Assembly: GCA_026874595.1 (NCBI GenBank)
Contig: CM049317.1
Location: 49,500,401-49,564,400, forward strand
DNA length: 64,000 nucleotides
Direction of reading: 5' to 3'
From: Sipunculus nudus
Lineage: Eukaryota; Annelida; Sipuncula; Golfingiida; Sipunculidae
The position numbers and the translations under genes are program-made. Below are positions 19,375 through 33,506 of the stretch, piece by piece. Every line of letters starts with the position of its first letter. Positions within the stretch are counted from its first letter, which is position 1. The notes under the pieces are model-generated. The model ran no database searches, was not told the DNA's origin, and saw nothing but the letters and a program-made list of their open reading frames with translations.

Positions 19375-20830
19375 CCTAGAGTCCACAAGTATGCAGGAAT
19401 CATTTTGAAACTGATATATCTTATGTCTGACATTAATAACTAGAAACTAATTTTTTTTCGGATATAGCTGCTAGGGGGCGCTGCACTTGAACCTCCAGAA
19501 CATATCATTGATTAGACATGTCTGCAAACCTATAAACCTCAGTTACAGAAACTATAGCTTGCTTCTTCCTCCGGGTCTTTTCCATGACCTGGGAAAGTCA
19601 TCTAGTCTTAATTTTGTGTCTATTTGTCAGTATGTCTGTCTGTTTGTCAGTTGTCCTAAAATTCGCAATTTGGAAGGAATCCTTCTCAAAATGGTACGTG
19701 TTATGTCTTTCACTAATATCTTGAAACAGTGTTTTTCGTTTTCCGAATTTGGCCGCTAGGGGGCGCTGCACATGATCCTCCTCAGCATATCATATTTTTA
19801 TCCTTTTCTCCAATAACTATAATTCTTAATTACAGAAACTATGGCTTATTTTCCTCCTCCGGGTCTTCTTCATAAATTGGTTAAGTCATCTTGTCTCAGG
19901 CTTGTGTCACCTTGTCAGTATGTCTGTCTTGTTGTCAGTTGTACTCAATTTCGCCTGCTTGCTGGTTATTGTGTCTTACATATAGCATTCTACAGGCCAC
20001 GGATTTGAAGAATTCCTTTTGAAACTGATACATCTTATGTCCTACGGTAATATCTCAAAAGAAATTTTTCATTTTCCGGATATGGCCGCTAGGGGGCGCT
20101 GCTGTCAGCCAATTTTAACATAACATGTTCGGCCTTATCTCCAAAACTATAAATCTTGATTACATAAATTATAGCAATTTTCCTCCACTTGGAATTTTCT
20201 ATATATTGGTTAAGTCATCTGGACTCAACCTTGTGTCACTTTGTCAGTATGTCTGTCTGTTTGTCAGTTGTCCTCGAAGTTCGCCTGCTTGCTGGTGCTT
20301 GCATGTTACATATAGCAATCTACAAGACTCTGTTTTGCGGGAATCCTTCTGAAACTGGTACATCTTATGTCTTGCTGCAGTATCTAGAATGTGATTATTC
20401 AATTTCTGGATATGGCCGCTAGGGGGCACTGCAGTCCAACCATTTCATTATATAATTTTTTTTCGCCATATTTCCAAAACTAAAGATTTTTATTTGATAA
20501 ATTATAGCTTTTTCACTTCCTCTGGGTCTTCTCCATATTCTGGTTAAGTCATCTTGTATCAATCTTGTGGCACCTTGTCAGTATGTCTCTCTGTTTGTCA
20601 GTTGTCCTCAATTTGCCCTGCTTCCCGGTGATTACATCTTACATATAGCAATCTACAAGGCACATTTTTTCATAAATCCTTTTGAAACTGGTACATCTTA
20701 TGTCTTGCAATAATATCTAAATATTTATTTTCATTTTCTGGGTATGGTTGCTAGGGGGCAGAGCAGACCAACCACTTAAATATATCAATTTTGGCCTATT
20801 GTTGGTCAGACTGCTTAATTGTAGCTTGTT
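19375..20830. repeat. Tandem satellite, ~330-bp unit, five CTCF-like motifs
   Basis: Four to five diverged copies of a unit of about 290-335 bp. Each unit includes a TATGGCCGCTAGGGGGCGCTGC-type motif, a TTACAGAAACTATGGCTT-like segment, a CTCCGGGTCTTCTCCAT segment, a GGTTAAGTCATCTTGT segment, TCAGTATGTCTGTCTG, and TTTTGAAACTGGTACATC. The G-rich motif begins near 19,468, 19,752, 20,086, 20,414 and 20,746. It closely matches the animal CTCF core consensus. No coding capacity is conserved between copies. Confidence 0.85.
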
Positions 20831-23800
20831 TTCTTCCACTTCTTCACTGCTCGTTCACTTTGTTTCCACATCATTTCTGGCAAGCGCTCGACCTATGGTC
20901 GTCTAGTTTATAAATTCAGTTATCATTTTGTCTGCACATTGGATATATTATTATCTCGGTCATATAGGTTGTGCAATATTAATCATGGCTTTTTGTATTT
21001 TCATCCACGAAACTCTTCTCAACCTTATAGAAATAAAAAAAAATGAGCAAGATATGTCTAACTTGCAAGCTTTAAAGCAGACCTATATTGGAAATGGATC
21101 GAATATTTTCCTATAAATATTTGATATTCTTATTAATATAGAAAGGATTCGTTTAAAATTACTTTGTATCGGCACTCGTATTTTGGGGGAATATAGAGAT
21201 TAAAATTAACTGTGTTTTACTTATATACTTAGAAATCATTTACACTATAAAAGGGGAAGTACCCTCAGAAACCCTCCCCTCACACTCACTTCCAAAAATG
21301 AGCCGTAACCTTTGCCCTAATTTGTATCCGAGAAATTTCATAATTAAGGGGTAAAGTCTAAGTGAATGAATATTAGATCGCTGTGCATTTGCTTAGTTAT
21401 CCGGATACAGTTGTTGATTCAGAATCTGCATATATACAGATCATGTTTTAGTTTTATCTGGTGCTGACACCTTGTAGAATATCTTGATATTTTTTTATAA
21501 CCTCCCCCCCCCCCCCCCCCGAAAAAAATGGAGTCGTATTTACACTCTCAAGTGCGTTTTAATTAAATAGTTTTGTCTTATTCTAGCACGGCAGAATCCG
21601 ATTATTAATGGCTGCCAGGATACCCTTTTTCCAACAGCTGATTTCATCTAGTCCCGTGACAAAGCAACGAAATTTTGTTATTTTTACATATGTTTTAGCC
21701 TCTGACTTTGCGTTTCTGATCATAATTTAATACATGCATAACATCTTATTCTACAATATTCTTACTTAGGGGATGTAAGATAAATGTTAATAAGCACAAA
21801 GGAAACTGGCAGTAATATATTCTCTTATCGCCTAAAACCATATTCTCCATGGTTTTGATGCGTTTCAACATCATAGTTTAATCTAACATAAACAGAAATG
21901 ACCTGACAACTAACTTTGCCCAACTCCCATTAACCTATATTTATGGACAAGGAAATTTTAAATCACATTAGCGAATTATGGGTTGGGTTATTGTCAACAG
22001 ACGGCTGATTTAAACTTTAATATGTATAAACTTTTTCGGTACAGCTTTTCTGTATGGACATTATTGAGTGTAATAAAAGGAAGCAAAGATAGCAGTTCAA
22101 AAAGGCATGATTTTTTTTCTATTGCATTCTAACTCATATTCATGTGCGAATATGAAGCATATTAGTACGTACCCATGATACAACATAAACTCTTTCTTTC
22201 TTTCCTGGTTCTTACTGACAAATGATGATCTAGTGACTGAGTGAGTCAGTGCGTCTGAGTTATTGTAATGACCAGCCAGTACGTGAAAAGTGACATCATA
22301 TAAAGTCCGATAGCATATGCATACCTTAAATACACATGACTCAAGCTGTGGTTTCCATGAAACGTTTTGCACAATCTGTTGTCATGTTAGCTTTGAACAT
22401 TCCATGTCCAATTAGTATTATTGTCCTGCTGCGGTAAGACTGCTGATCTTCTGGAATACTTAAACCGGTTTAATTGCTCCTTAATGCAGAAAATATAGGC
22501 CACCATGATCTAAATTGGTGTCTCCTTAGAAATATAATCAAATCCTTACGGGAATCTCCAACTCTGTGTCTAAAAGCAACGATTCATTTTATTTTGACAT
22601 TGATGAACCAATATTCCACTAAAATGTACAATACAATGCGTAAAAAATAATACTTTTTACGACTGCCACCAGCCTTCTGCAGCTGGTTTCAAGGTTACTC
22701 AAGATCAATTAGTATTCTTTATTCAAGGGAATAATCTGTTGTTATGGAGACATAAATCATAAATAATTTAAATCAATAGTTAGATGGTTTATATAAATTC
22801 GATAATGGGTCATCATGATTTTCTTTCAGCAAACCTTTCTATTTCGCCTTGTTTCAGAAATGTATGTGATTACAGCTTACGCTCTATCATAATTAAAAGA
22901 CTCAGGGTAACCGCCCGCTTCTATGAATGGTCTTTGTAACGCCCTAGTGCCTGCTGTTTGCGCTTTAAATCTACAGGATTTTTGTGCACGAGGTACTTTA
23001 GTCCATGTTGACATAAAACATTACCATGTAACCACAGATTGTTGACAGAACCCTCGTTGTTAGTAGTGAGAGCACATGGTGCAAAGCAATCTATTGTCAT
23101 CTACAACAATCTACATCATTATTGGGTATTTTCCCATTATGACCAGGCGGCCATGGTGGCGCTCCTCACCATTTTATAAGCATGTGGATATACACAAAAT
23201 ACACAAAACCTGTACACCATCAATTTCTTGCTTATTTTTATAAAAAGGTTCAGGGATTATTGTATTGAACATACCTCAGTTTCCGGATTGGGTCGTTTTA
23301 ATATGATTCGCTCTTCAGCATCGAATGATCGACACAATACAAATGGTGCCAGTATTATTTTCAAGATCCGAAGATAAATGAAACAATTCCCTTTGTTCTA
23401 AATCAGTCACCGTACAATTCAGATTATTACAGAGAGTAGCAAGGACCAGCTGAACACTGCTGCGCCTTATTAGTAATTTGATAAAAATAGATCAATTTTA
23501 GGAAAGATTGGAACAAACTGGAAATTGATATTTTGTCTTATTTATATATCAAGTCAAATAACATTTGATTATATATAATTTTAAACCGCATCACCAGTTT
23601 GAAATCCAATTTACTAACCCACTTTGTACAAGATGGATCAATTTACACCAGTGTCTAATCTTTCCTTTGGTACTTCGTTAACCTTCATTACATATTTCAA
23701 TTCAAATTGCATAGTATATAAAATATATAATCAATAGATAAACAAAAACTTTTATTTTATTAACCAAATAAAAATTGTTGCTTAACTTCTTCTTGTTTTT

Positions 23801-24586
23801 ACTCTTTGAAACATCTGGAGAACACATGTATCTGTCATCATTTGCCTTCCCTCTCACTTTAACATATTTATTGTTACACAGATGCTGGGAACATATTTCA
23901 ACAACTCCTTTTTGACTTCTTTATGCTTAGGTAAAGCATATGCATGACTTGAAACAATTACACCAACATGTAGGCCCTCTTCCTTTTAGTAAACAGTGAT
24001 CGAAATTTGTAAACAATATTAACGGTGCCACCATAGCTCTGAAATGCAAGTTTAATATTCCAGCTAATTATGTCTCTTCAAACTACTAATAAATCAAATA
24101 TTCATTCTTTATAAGGTAGTTAAGGTAATTTTAAACGTTAGATGATGGATGTGAAATAATATGTTACATCTAAGTCACGAGAATAAGAAAGTTAGTTCAT
24201 TTACCTTGTCTGTATTTTAAATGTAGCTGACTCACTATTAGATATTACATTTTCTCCATCGCTGACATAGATATATCTTTTATTATTTCTATTTTATAAA
24301 CTGAAAAAAAAGCAAATTAAGAGTAGTATCTGAACAAAAAGAAAAATTATGTGTAGTCTATTTGAAACTGATTCAATCCAATGATACACAATGTTATATT
24401 ACGATACCCTTAATAACAAGGTAGATATACCAATTCAATGATCTGTTATACTTTCTCATTTTAACTTATATATATGATATACGGTACTTATATATAGGAT
24501 ATACGGTTATGAAATTTGGGAAATTTACGCAATGCCCTCATATAATATTCAAACTTAAATATAACACCATTGGTTTACATGTTTAT

Positions 24587-24593
<7 letters not shown>

Positions 24594-24639
<46 letters not shown>

Positions 24640-24648
24640 TATATATAA
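24594..24648. repeat. (TA)n/(CA)n microsatellite
   Basis: A TA run followed by ACACACAC and a further TA run. Confidence 0.9.
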
Positions 24649-24992
24649 CCACATATAAAGGTTTCAGGTTTGAAAACAAAAGCATTGATATTAGAGACTT
24701 ATTTCCTCGTGTCATACAAGGAAATCAACGTAGCTTATGATTAATAAACATTGACTGTAATTAAAGAAAACATTGTTCAACTTAACCATGACTTTATAAG
24801 TGAATTTTCGCCAGCTGTAGGGGATATTACCCTTAATTATTACAGCAGTTTCAAGTTTATATATATATATATATATATATGCCGTTATTTCATATATAAA
24901 CGTATGTACACACATACATATACATTTATATGTAAACATATACATTTATATACATGTATATACATGCATATATGCACATTCAAACACTCATT

Positions 24993-24994
<2 letters not shown>

Positions 24995-25062
<68 letters not shown>
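24995..25062. repeat. (TA)n microsatellite
   Basis: TA repeat of about 68 bp. Confidence 0.95.
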
Positions 25063-25064
<2 letters not shown>

Positions 25065-28000
25065 AACAACAATTTATCACTTAAAACGCGTACACTGCAG
25101 AATACTTATCCATGTTAACTTATGTAACGCCACTTAACTTTTTCTACTGTATATAAATAACATAGAATGAAAGTTTTTCTCCAGATTTTTAATTATGATT
25201 GCATATTTCATTAGCCAGGGAAAGTTGTATGACGTTTAAGGGTAAGTTGTATTGTGCTTTTAAGGAGCAGAAAATTAATATGTTTTAACGTGTTCATCAC
25301 ATCAGATTATAATAATGTTCGCTACCTTTGTAGTGCTCCAAAAACGGCACCGTTTGTGTGTTGTGCTCTAACGTCGTACGTTTCACTGCGTTTGTGGTGC
25401 TCTAACAGGGGCACTGTTCACTATGATTTAGGTGTTCTAAAAGTGACAATATTGACACGGTGCCTCGCGTACATCGTACTTACAACTAATTTATCCTATA
25501 TGCCTAGAGGTAATAATCAGTAGTATATGGAGAAACATTTGCTGCCCCTTATTACATAATCGTCAAAAGTAATGCACAGACAATTTAAATATGTTGATCC
25601 ACGAAGAAACCTAAATAAGATAACATAACTTCAACGGGCCCTAGTTTACAAGAGTTTAAATGAATTCCATTCTGGTCAAGGAGGTAAAGTCAGAACAACT
25701 TCCGGGTAACTTTACCCCATAACGCTTGACACTTAAATTTAAGGGAACTCCCGCTGGGGATCTGTTACTGCCGGAACCTGGGGCCAAGTGTGTCTGTGTC
25801 ATTTTTTTCGGACAATTACCCACAACCCTCCTGAAAGTACTGAATATTTATATTAATGCAGGAATAAATGAAGGGTTGACAATACATATAACTCCCACTA
25901 GCTGCAAATAGGTTTTGGATATTTATATATATATATACAACCCCGAAGTTATGTGTTTTGAGCACGCTTAGTACCCCATGAACTTTTCACCTAATAAAGT
26001 TTGCCGACCATTGCTACACAATACGTGAGAAACAAAAATAAGTACTCACATGCCATTATATAATTTGTTTCTTTCCATTTCTCGTTATAACCACTGTTAC
26101 AATAACGACTGATGTAACAACAACGGTATCCCAGAATGTTATTTGACGTTTAAGATTTGGCGACATATCAGTTTATGAGTCGAATAGACGAAATATTAAC
26201 CATAAAAAAATCATTATAGTACAGTAATTGTAGTAATTTGTAATTACTGTAACAGTAATATGTAAATATTTCAATTGTAAGATATGATTAATGCATCACT
26301 GTTTATGTCTTAACCATGGTTATACTATAAGGACAATATAAAAAGATTAAATACCCAGTTCGTGGTATTTGGGTTAATTAAAGGTAGCTGTCTTTACGCT
26401 CATCATTTGTAAGGAGTGTCCTGTGAAGTTTCCTAGGAATATCATGTCTATATCTTCCATACGTTTTAAAATATAAAATTCTATAATCATGTGTTAGTAT
26501 GGAGCCAACGTATTTAGGGTACATCGTGAAGTCATCAGTAATAAGCTTACTTCTGTAATATTTTCTATCTTCTTAAATTTATAGAAGCGTACACTTGAAT
26601 CTCTGTAACCTGTAGAGATCCATAGACCTCAAAGTTTAACTACGTATGGCCGATGTTGGCCAATATGGTGCTGCTATTGTATTCAACAATACAAGATGAC
26701 CTATGACTGACCACGCGATCACTGGTGACGATTGAGTGGCGCCTTATCGTGTGACGGTCCTTTCCAAAATATTTGATGGTGGGAAAAAATTCCGTCAATC
26801 CTTCATGCAAGCTTTTTTTCTAGTATTTTGGGGAGGGACTCTGACAGGTCGGTCGGACTTCTAAAATCTTCTAATTCAATGACATAACCTTCTCTTTTAC
26901 CTAATTTATCCCTTTAAAAGAGCTGAACTTACTCTAGCTGATATTTTGTTATCATTACAGAACAATCCTAGGAACCACGGCAAGTCTACAGAATTGACAC
27001 ACGAGGTATACCTTACCAAATAATTAATAATTATATCTGTATGGTGGACAAGTATATTGAGTGGAGGAAAAAAAGGCGTGTTATTGTATCTGTTATAAAT
27101 GTATCGCTGGCAACTAATTGGGGAACATTTATTTAAACTAACCCTCTTTGTATTTCTGCACATAGAAATTGCAAACACGTGTTTATTTTTTGTCTTAATA
27201 TTAAGGTCGTTTTCAATTAAACATTTATTCTCTGGTACTATTTTTGTTCGAATACTTAGAAACTGATATACCAGATCCACTATTATCCGCCACGGTCTTT
27301 ACCCTTGAGGATATGCCTGCATGAGTATATGACCGAGGTATTGGACAAGATTATATCTGTTCACACTTTTCTTTTACAATTCAGTTAAAATAACATTGGT
27401 GGCTACTGTCAAAGAGGCTCATTAGCCGAGTAAAGGCATCCTTATATATGGAATAAATATGGACGGAGACGAAAATGAGCTAAAAGGGACCATGCCTACT
27501 TAAAAAGGAAATTGAATGATATTTTCACTGCAGACACAAAAAAAAACCAATGATGACCTTGTTTTTTTTTGTTTATCGTTTAATTGTTCAATGTTTAATT
27601 GAGATTGTACATCTTTGTGTGTCGTTTTTTATTCTCAAAAAACAATTTCAATGACCTGTGACAGATTTATCAGTGTCATATAACAAATAGTAGGTTTTGT
27701 CAATGCCGAGAACCTTTCCACACGAAAGGCCCAATTGGTCATAGATGAACGGTCTTCACAAAACCCTGCACGCAACATATAAAAACTCCATTAAAGGTTC
27801 TGAGGAGAACCATGCGCTCCGGAATCTGTAACTGGCTTCATTCCTTTAACGGCCACTAAGGGCAATACAAATTTGTGACTTTTACAGTCTGCTTATTGAT
27901 ATACCTCATGTGGGACCTATAAGCTTTTAACAGATCAAATGTAAAGCGGAGTCAAAAGTTTTCTTCGGGGAATGAAATGAATTTACTGTCAAAGACTCTT

Positions 28001-28326
28001 CCTCAATCTCAATCTCAAAGGCCAGCTTTAAACACCAGAGCAAGAATTATATTTTTAGACCAAGGTTCAAATAAATTGTACAAACCACCGAAATCGTAAA
28101 AGAACGTGGTCCTATTTTTTTTCTTAAATCATCACACAGTGTGTATTTGCTGCTTTTTTTCTGATAATAGTAAGGGCAAGGCAGTCGCAGTCGATGTAAT
28201 TTCCATCGCAAATTTGTTAAAAAAAAATAACTGTATTTGTCTTAATGTACTAATGTAAAACAAGTTCTGGTGTGTTTATATTGAGCTTACTGCGCCCCCT
28301 ATCTTTTTTCTTTGAAACTTTTGCAG

Positions 28327-28385
28327 TGATAAATTCTGACTACGACAATATTCCGAAGAATCTGGACGGCGAGCAAGTATACTGA
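28327..28385 (+). CDS. Possible short terminal tail exon with YDNI motif
   Basis: After an acceptor TTTTGCAG only phase 1 is open, giving 18 residues (INSDYDNIPKNLDGEQVY) and a stop at 28,383-28,385. DYDNI resembles HYDNM in gene A's tail (15,716 exon), and both fit pYxN. A terminal Tyr-ending tail exon of gene B or another receptor is possible, but the exon is short and could be chance. Confidence 0.3.
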
Positions 28386-28829
28386 ACAGCAAAGCAGGTT
28401 ATCACATGTACTGTAATGGTTCTCACAGGCTGCATTCTCAAGAGACATCAGAGCGTGTTTCCATTAACCCAGATGTTATTGTCCTGCCAAACAATGTCAC
28501 TGCCTGTAAAGTAATGGACCAGGTGGTTATATTGTCCAACCAGAATCTACAAAACATTGTAGTTATTACAACGATATTAATACCTATAATTAAAATATGT
28601 ATAAACAATTGTATCTTCCCGCAGATATGAGTATGTATTAAAATAGCCGACCCATTGTAACTTCATGGTTATACGGGCCCGTATTTTACGTGTTCGTTAT
28701 TCCTTAGGATGACTTGGTCATATTCACGTAAAATAAGACAAAGTATGCAATATGTAGCCACATGCTATATATTTATATAGACAAAATAAGGTGTGATAAC
28801 ATTTTATTTGATAAGCCAACTAAGTTTGC

Positions 28830-28863
<34 letters not shown>

Positions 28864-28944
28864 ATTATAAAATGTCGTTACATATGGAGTGACCACACTT
28901 TGTTTGACCAGTCAATAGAGTATGAAAATACTATAAATATATAC

Positions 28945-28983
<39 letters not shown>

Positions 28984-29749
28984 TTAATAATATGAAATGT
29001 GGAAACACATGTTTACTACTTTTAAGGACTCGAAGCATTTGTGTTCATTGAACCGGAAGATCCGCATTAGAATCTTTGGTTTTACTGGGGTTCATTTATT
29101 ATGCTTTCCACATACGCCCTGTGACGTCCGGGTATGCACACAAAATTCCAAACCCCCCTGCGATTACAAACAGCTTGCAGCAATACATCGCAAAGGTTAT
29201 AGTGAAATAACACCTTTTCGGTCCAGGCCAAGATCATTATAAAAATAGGATTATTCAAAATACAAACAATAAATTTACAGCTATTCCGGATGAGATAAGG
29301 TTATATGAGTACACAGACAATGCCTTAATAATTTCATGTATCTGTAGTCGTGACAGGATCTGTGTCATGTTGGTGATTATATGTGTGGTAGGTTTCTATT
29401 TTAAATGTATAGATCAATATCTCAAAAGTATAGGTGTACCGCCGATTTAAAAGTATCAGGGATAACACACAGTAGTACTGTGGTGATGATACAATCTCAT
29501 TATCACACGACAGATAGGATTTTGTTACACATTTCCAACAAGCATTCACCCACCACGGCTTCAGCTAAAATCCTGCTTTCACAGTACAGAATTTCCATCC
29601 CAGGTCACCTCAAGAGCAAAGCTGCCCTCTAATTCCAATGAACGACTCTGCCCAGGACAAAGAAAACGCCCTATGTCCCAAAGGCATAGCATCATTTCAA
29701 TTTTAAACATGATATAGTGATTAAGACTTCCTCAGAAGTTTAAAGCGTG
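28386..29749. other. No gene seen; two (TA)n tracts
   Basis: AT-rich, with TA microsatellites at about 28,831-28,862 and 28,938-28,984. The ORFs have no recognisable content. Confidence 0.5.
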
Positions 29750-30600
29750 TGTATTATGCTAACCGTCCAAGTAAATATCACCAAAATCTGTTTTTAAGTA
29801 TTTTAAGTCACTAACAGCTAAACCACACAACCAAGTTTGCAACATAAAACCTCTCGCCTCCTCGCGGCGGTAGAAGTATGCACTTTTCCCTAACCCCAAC
29901 CTGCCACTGTATATTTTTTCTTGGATTACAGACAATGAAGAAATTGACGGTGTTAATATATTGTTGTCCTATTTAGAAATTCTGATGATAGAGTATTCAT
30001 ATAATTTTGATAGATATAGACGGACGAATCGGATTTATTCTCAATGGATGATGTTATGTTGAACCTGATTTAATCAGGTGGCTCGATACTGCGGACATTG
30101 TGCCAGGCGGCAAAAAGAATGGGGTTCATATTGAATGGATAGTCTATTTACGGATTGGTGATGGAATTAAAGGTTCGGTTATCGGGGATGGGGGGGGGGG
30201 GGGGTTATATTTACATAAATGATGTGATTATGATTTTCTCTCTAAAAAATATTGTGTTTATTTTATCGAAGGACTGCCAGACAATAATTAAATCAACAAT
30301 ACCTCATGGATGCCATTAAGCTTATGGATATAATGGCATGTAGGGCTTTTTTTTTAGGGTTTTAAGGTTCCTGGCGCGATCCTGGCTCGGAGCATTAAAA
30401 ATTGGGCAAAAATCTAAATATAATATTAAAAATAATTTTGAAAACTCTGAAACAACATAGAAACCTGACATCCAAAAGGCGAATCAGGTTGTGTTACATG
30501 CATTAATAAATTACATTAAGCTTTGTTCATTCGATAGTGAACCCTGCATAAAAACTATTAAATAATCGTTCAATGGGTTTCACGGTTCTACTGACGCCCC
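29750..30600. repeat. Segmental duplication block X, copy 1
   Basis: It shares diverged similarity with 36,230-36,790 and 40,100-40,790. Common landmarks are the CCAAATGAATATCA-like start, a TTTGCAACATAAAACCT segment, CGGCGGTA/CTGCGGTA, GATGATGTTGTATTGAACC-like sequence, TCAGGTGGTTCGATCCTGCGG, and AATTACATTAAGCCTCGTTCAT. This copy also has a run of about 17 G near 30,189-30,205. Confidence 0.6.
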
Positions 30601-31582
30601 ATAAAATAACAATTAGCATTACCCTTACATTATCCCTTAGCTCTGGTATATGTCTTTGTAACTGAGCAGGTATTCTCTTTCTAATTAAACTGTTTCATAG
30701 TGGGCTCGACCCACACGTTAATCAAGGTGGATTTAATCACAATATTTAACCTACATGCTCACTCTGTAAAGCTTGCATTGCTAATATTTAGATTGTTGTC
30801 ACCAGCTCCTGTGTAGATCAGATAAATTATATCAAATATATTTTAATTGATAAGATTCTCTTTGGTATACATTTAGGGTTTTGGTTTATGGTTTGATAAT
30901 ATATTGGGATCCCTCCCTGCCCTTAGTTATCAACCAGTTAGCAGCATGTATATGAGTTGAGCACTTTATTCATCAAACCATGTAACCTCCATTTCCAAAA
31001 TGTTAGGGCAGGCATGAAGCACTCCTTAAACTATTAGTTTGACCTCATTTATTTGTTAATTCTGGCATTTCATGAACGCCTCCCTTTTTAACTGTTTATA
31101 TAATATACTCAAATTGAAACTTGTTTATAAAAGTTTATTGTCTATGAAATAAATAATAAAAATAGAATGAATAAAAACGACAAAATGGAATACAAAAACA
31201 ACATAATTCCAATATCAAATCGGATATAGGCCAAGAGGTAAATAAGCTTATATTCCCGGTTTCTGTGTATTTCAGGAAAATGATGAATTTAATTTTTGTT
31301 TTAAATACCTAATCCGGTCAAACACAATATGTCGAGTCTCTTTTTATCCCAAAGTATTGCATTAAACCTTACTTTTGGCCGCAACATGTATAACTCATAT
31401 TTTCAGTAATATATGTTTGTACTCTAAATATAAATTATTTTGATGCAATCATAAACGGTGTTTCTGTTTTAAGCAGTATAACATTTAAGTTACAGATACC
31501 TACCTTAATCCCCGTGGTGTGTTGATTCTTTATAGTGAGGTACACATGGACATAAACTTCCGGTTAATGCACACATGCACAG

Positions 31583-31583
<1 letters not shown>

Positions 31584-31659
<76 letters not shown>

Positions 31660-31682
31660 GATAGATAGGTAGATAGGTAGAT
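31584..31682. repeat. (TA)n followed by (GATA)n
   Basis: A TA repeat to about 31,639, then GATA repeats with GATT and GGTA variants. A TA tract followed by GA repeats occupies the equivalent place before the duplicate block at 44,220. Confidence 0.9.
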
Positions 31683-33436
31683 CTCTCTTTTATCCCTCTT
31701 TCACCTCATCCCCACTTTCATTAAACCAGCGTCGTCCCCAAATCCCACCACCACGTCTTGCCTTTAGGGTGCGTTGAAACGCAACTTTCTCTTACACAGG
31801 ATTATAGGTAGATTAAATTAGAATGCATGTACTAAAACAGCCCTTTAAACAAAAAGAAACTGAAGTTTTATTTTGTTCTCGACAAGTCATCAATATAGTC
31901 CTGACATACCGGCTGGCAATAAAGCTTACTCAAGTAACAGTAAAAAGAAAGTGTAATAGACAGGAATTAGATAGTCAAGGATAAAAAATATACATTTGGG
32001 GTCCGCTTCTCCTTTTCTTGGGAAATAAAGTCCTCACCGAAAATTCTTGCGTACAGTATCCTAGATAAACTTTCCATTTTTTTCACTTCATTCGCGACTC
32101 TGGGACCGTTCTTACAGTTATTATGTTAAAAATAGTTAGCACTAAAGCCAACCCTGAATTTTAAGCTGAATAAGGTTGTAGTATCACACAATATGAGCTA
32201 CATTTACAGTCATTTTTTAAGATGATGAACCTTGAGAAAATCGTGTATAAACTACAACATCAGGAACCCCCGCACCCCCCCCCCCCCCCCCGGTAACTAG
32301 GAGCTTCAGCTGCTGGACCAAAGAATGTTTGTTGTACCATAGAGTTACCATACTGAATAAAAGTTCAACATGATTCAACATGAATACACAGAAAATGTCC
32401 TACTTTGTATGTGTATTTGTGTTCTTCTATATCTATAAACAATGAACCAGCATAGTTATATATACATCTGTATAATTCCATGGTTTCATTAGGTGTGCCT
32501 TTATACGTTTACCTTACTTAACCATGTAGCCCCAGGATGTAGAAATAAAACTTGGCATGTACTAACGTCCTAAATTTAAACTAGTGTATAGTGTACACAA
32601 GTCATTAGCTGAACTTTGTTATGCTTTACAGGGGTGGAGCGTGAAAGACTTGTTGGGGTTCCGTAATTTAGGGACACCTGGGTTTTTTTATAGTGGTGTG
32701 CTAATTTATGGTCATCTAGAACGCAGCGCATGCTATTTCTTAGCAAACGGTGATGGTGACAATTGTTTTACCAAAACGGAGATGGAAAAACAAATATGAA
32801 GGAAAGGTAGTAGAGAGGTTAAATAGATTTTACACTTACTGATTGCAAATCGGCAAGTCAGACCTGGACAGGCAACAAGGCAACATGGTGAGCAACTTCA
32901 AAAGCCAGGTATAACGGCTTGATCCTGGGTCTACCAGTTAAAGATTTTAATAAAACATCAAATTAAGGCAAATAGTCTCATTTAGATATCACAAGAAAAT
33001 ATCTGACATAATTCCCATATTTAATGAATAAATGATTGCACGGCTAATGATTTTGCTGTGCACATTTAGATGCCTTCACAACGTTAAAGCCCTCCAGAGC
33101 ATTAACTTAACCTCGTTGAAAATAAATAAAGACGAGCATGTGATAGTGAGTGGGTAGAAATCGTAACCTTTTTTATACAGCAACGGAATGAGGAAGACTG
33201 GGGCTTCTTTGAACGTCAGTCTGGCCATTCAGGTTAACCCGGGTCCTATATAACCATGAATTTTACTTTAGCACATCACCAGCACAGTCAGGAAAGATAT
33301 GTATCTAAATTACAGTTAGCAAAGGCTAACGAGGTTTACTTTTCTTTATTTAGATAAAGAACATTACTAAAAAGAAGTTGATAAAGAACACTTCTAATAC
33401 TAATCCTACTGTTTATAGAGCTACTTCTATTGTGTT

Positions 33437-33438
<2 letters not shown>

Positions 33439-33504
<66 letters not shown>
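33439..33504. repeat. (TA)n microsatellite
   Basis: Uninterrupted TA repeat of about 66 bp. Confidence 0.95.

Positions 33505-33506
<2 letters not shown>

Larger units (their letters stand above)
20831..28326. other. AT-rich region without recognised genes
   Basis: Several (TA)n tracts, a poly-C run (21,505-21,522) and scattered short ORFs, the longest being 124 codons on the - strand at 26,906-27,280 with no domain that I recognise. A short hydrophobic frame near 20,930-21,000 is noted but not supported by splice sites. Intronic or intergenic. Confidence 0.5.

Noticed and set aside
20928-21116. Short hydrophobic ORF as a transmembrane exon
   Set aside because: It has a hydrophobic run but no acceptor/donor pair in a compatible phase and no resemblance to the TM exons at 55 kb.
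24751-25137. Tyr-Ile repeat proteins translated from (TA)n tracts (also at 28,762, 33,430, 42,538, 44,006)
   Set aside because: Translations of TA microsatellites; not coding.
26906-27280. 124-codon minus-strand ORF
   Set aside because: Low-information composition, no recognised motif and no splice context; consistent with chance in AT-rich DNA.
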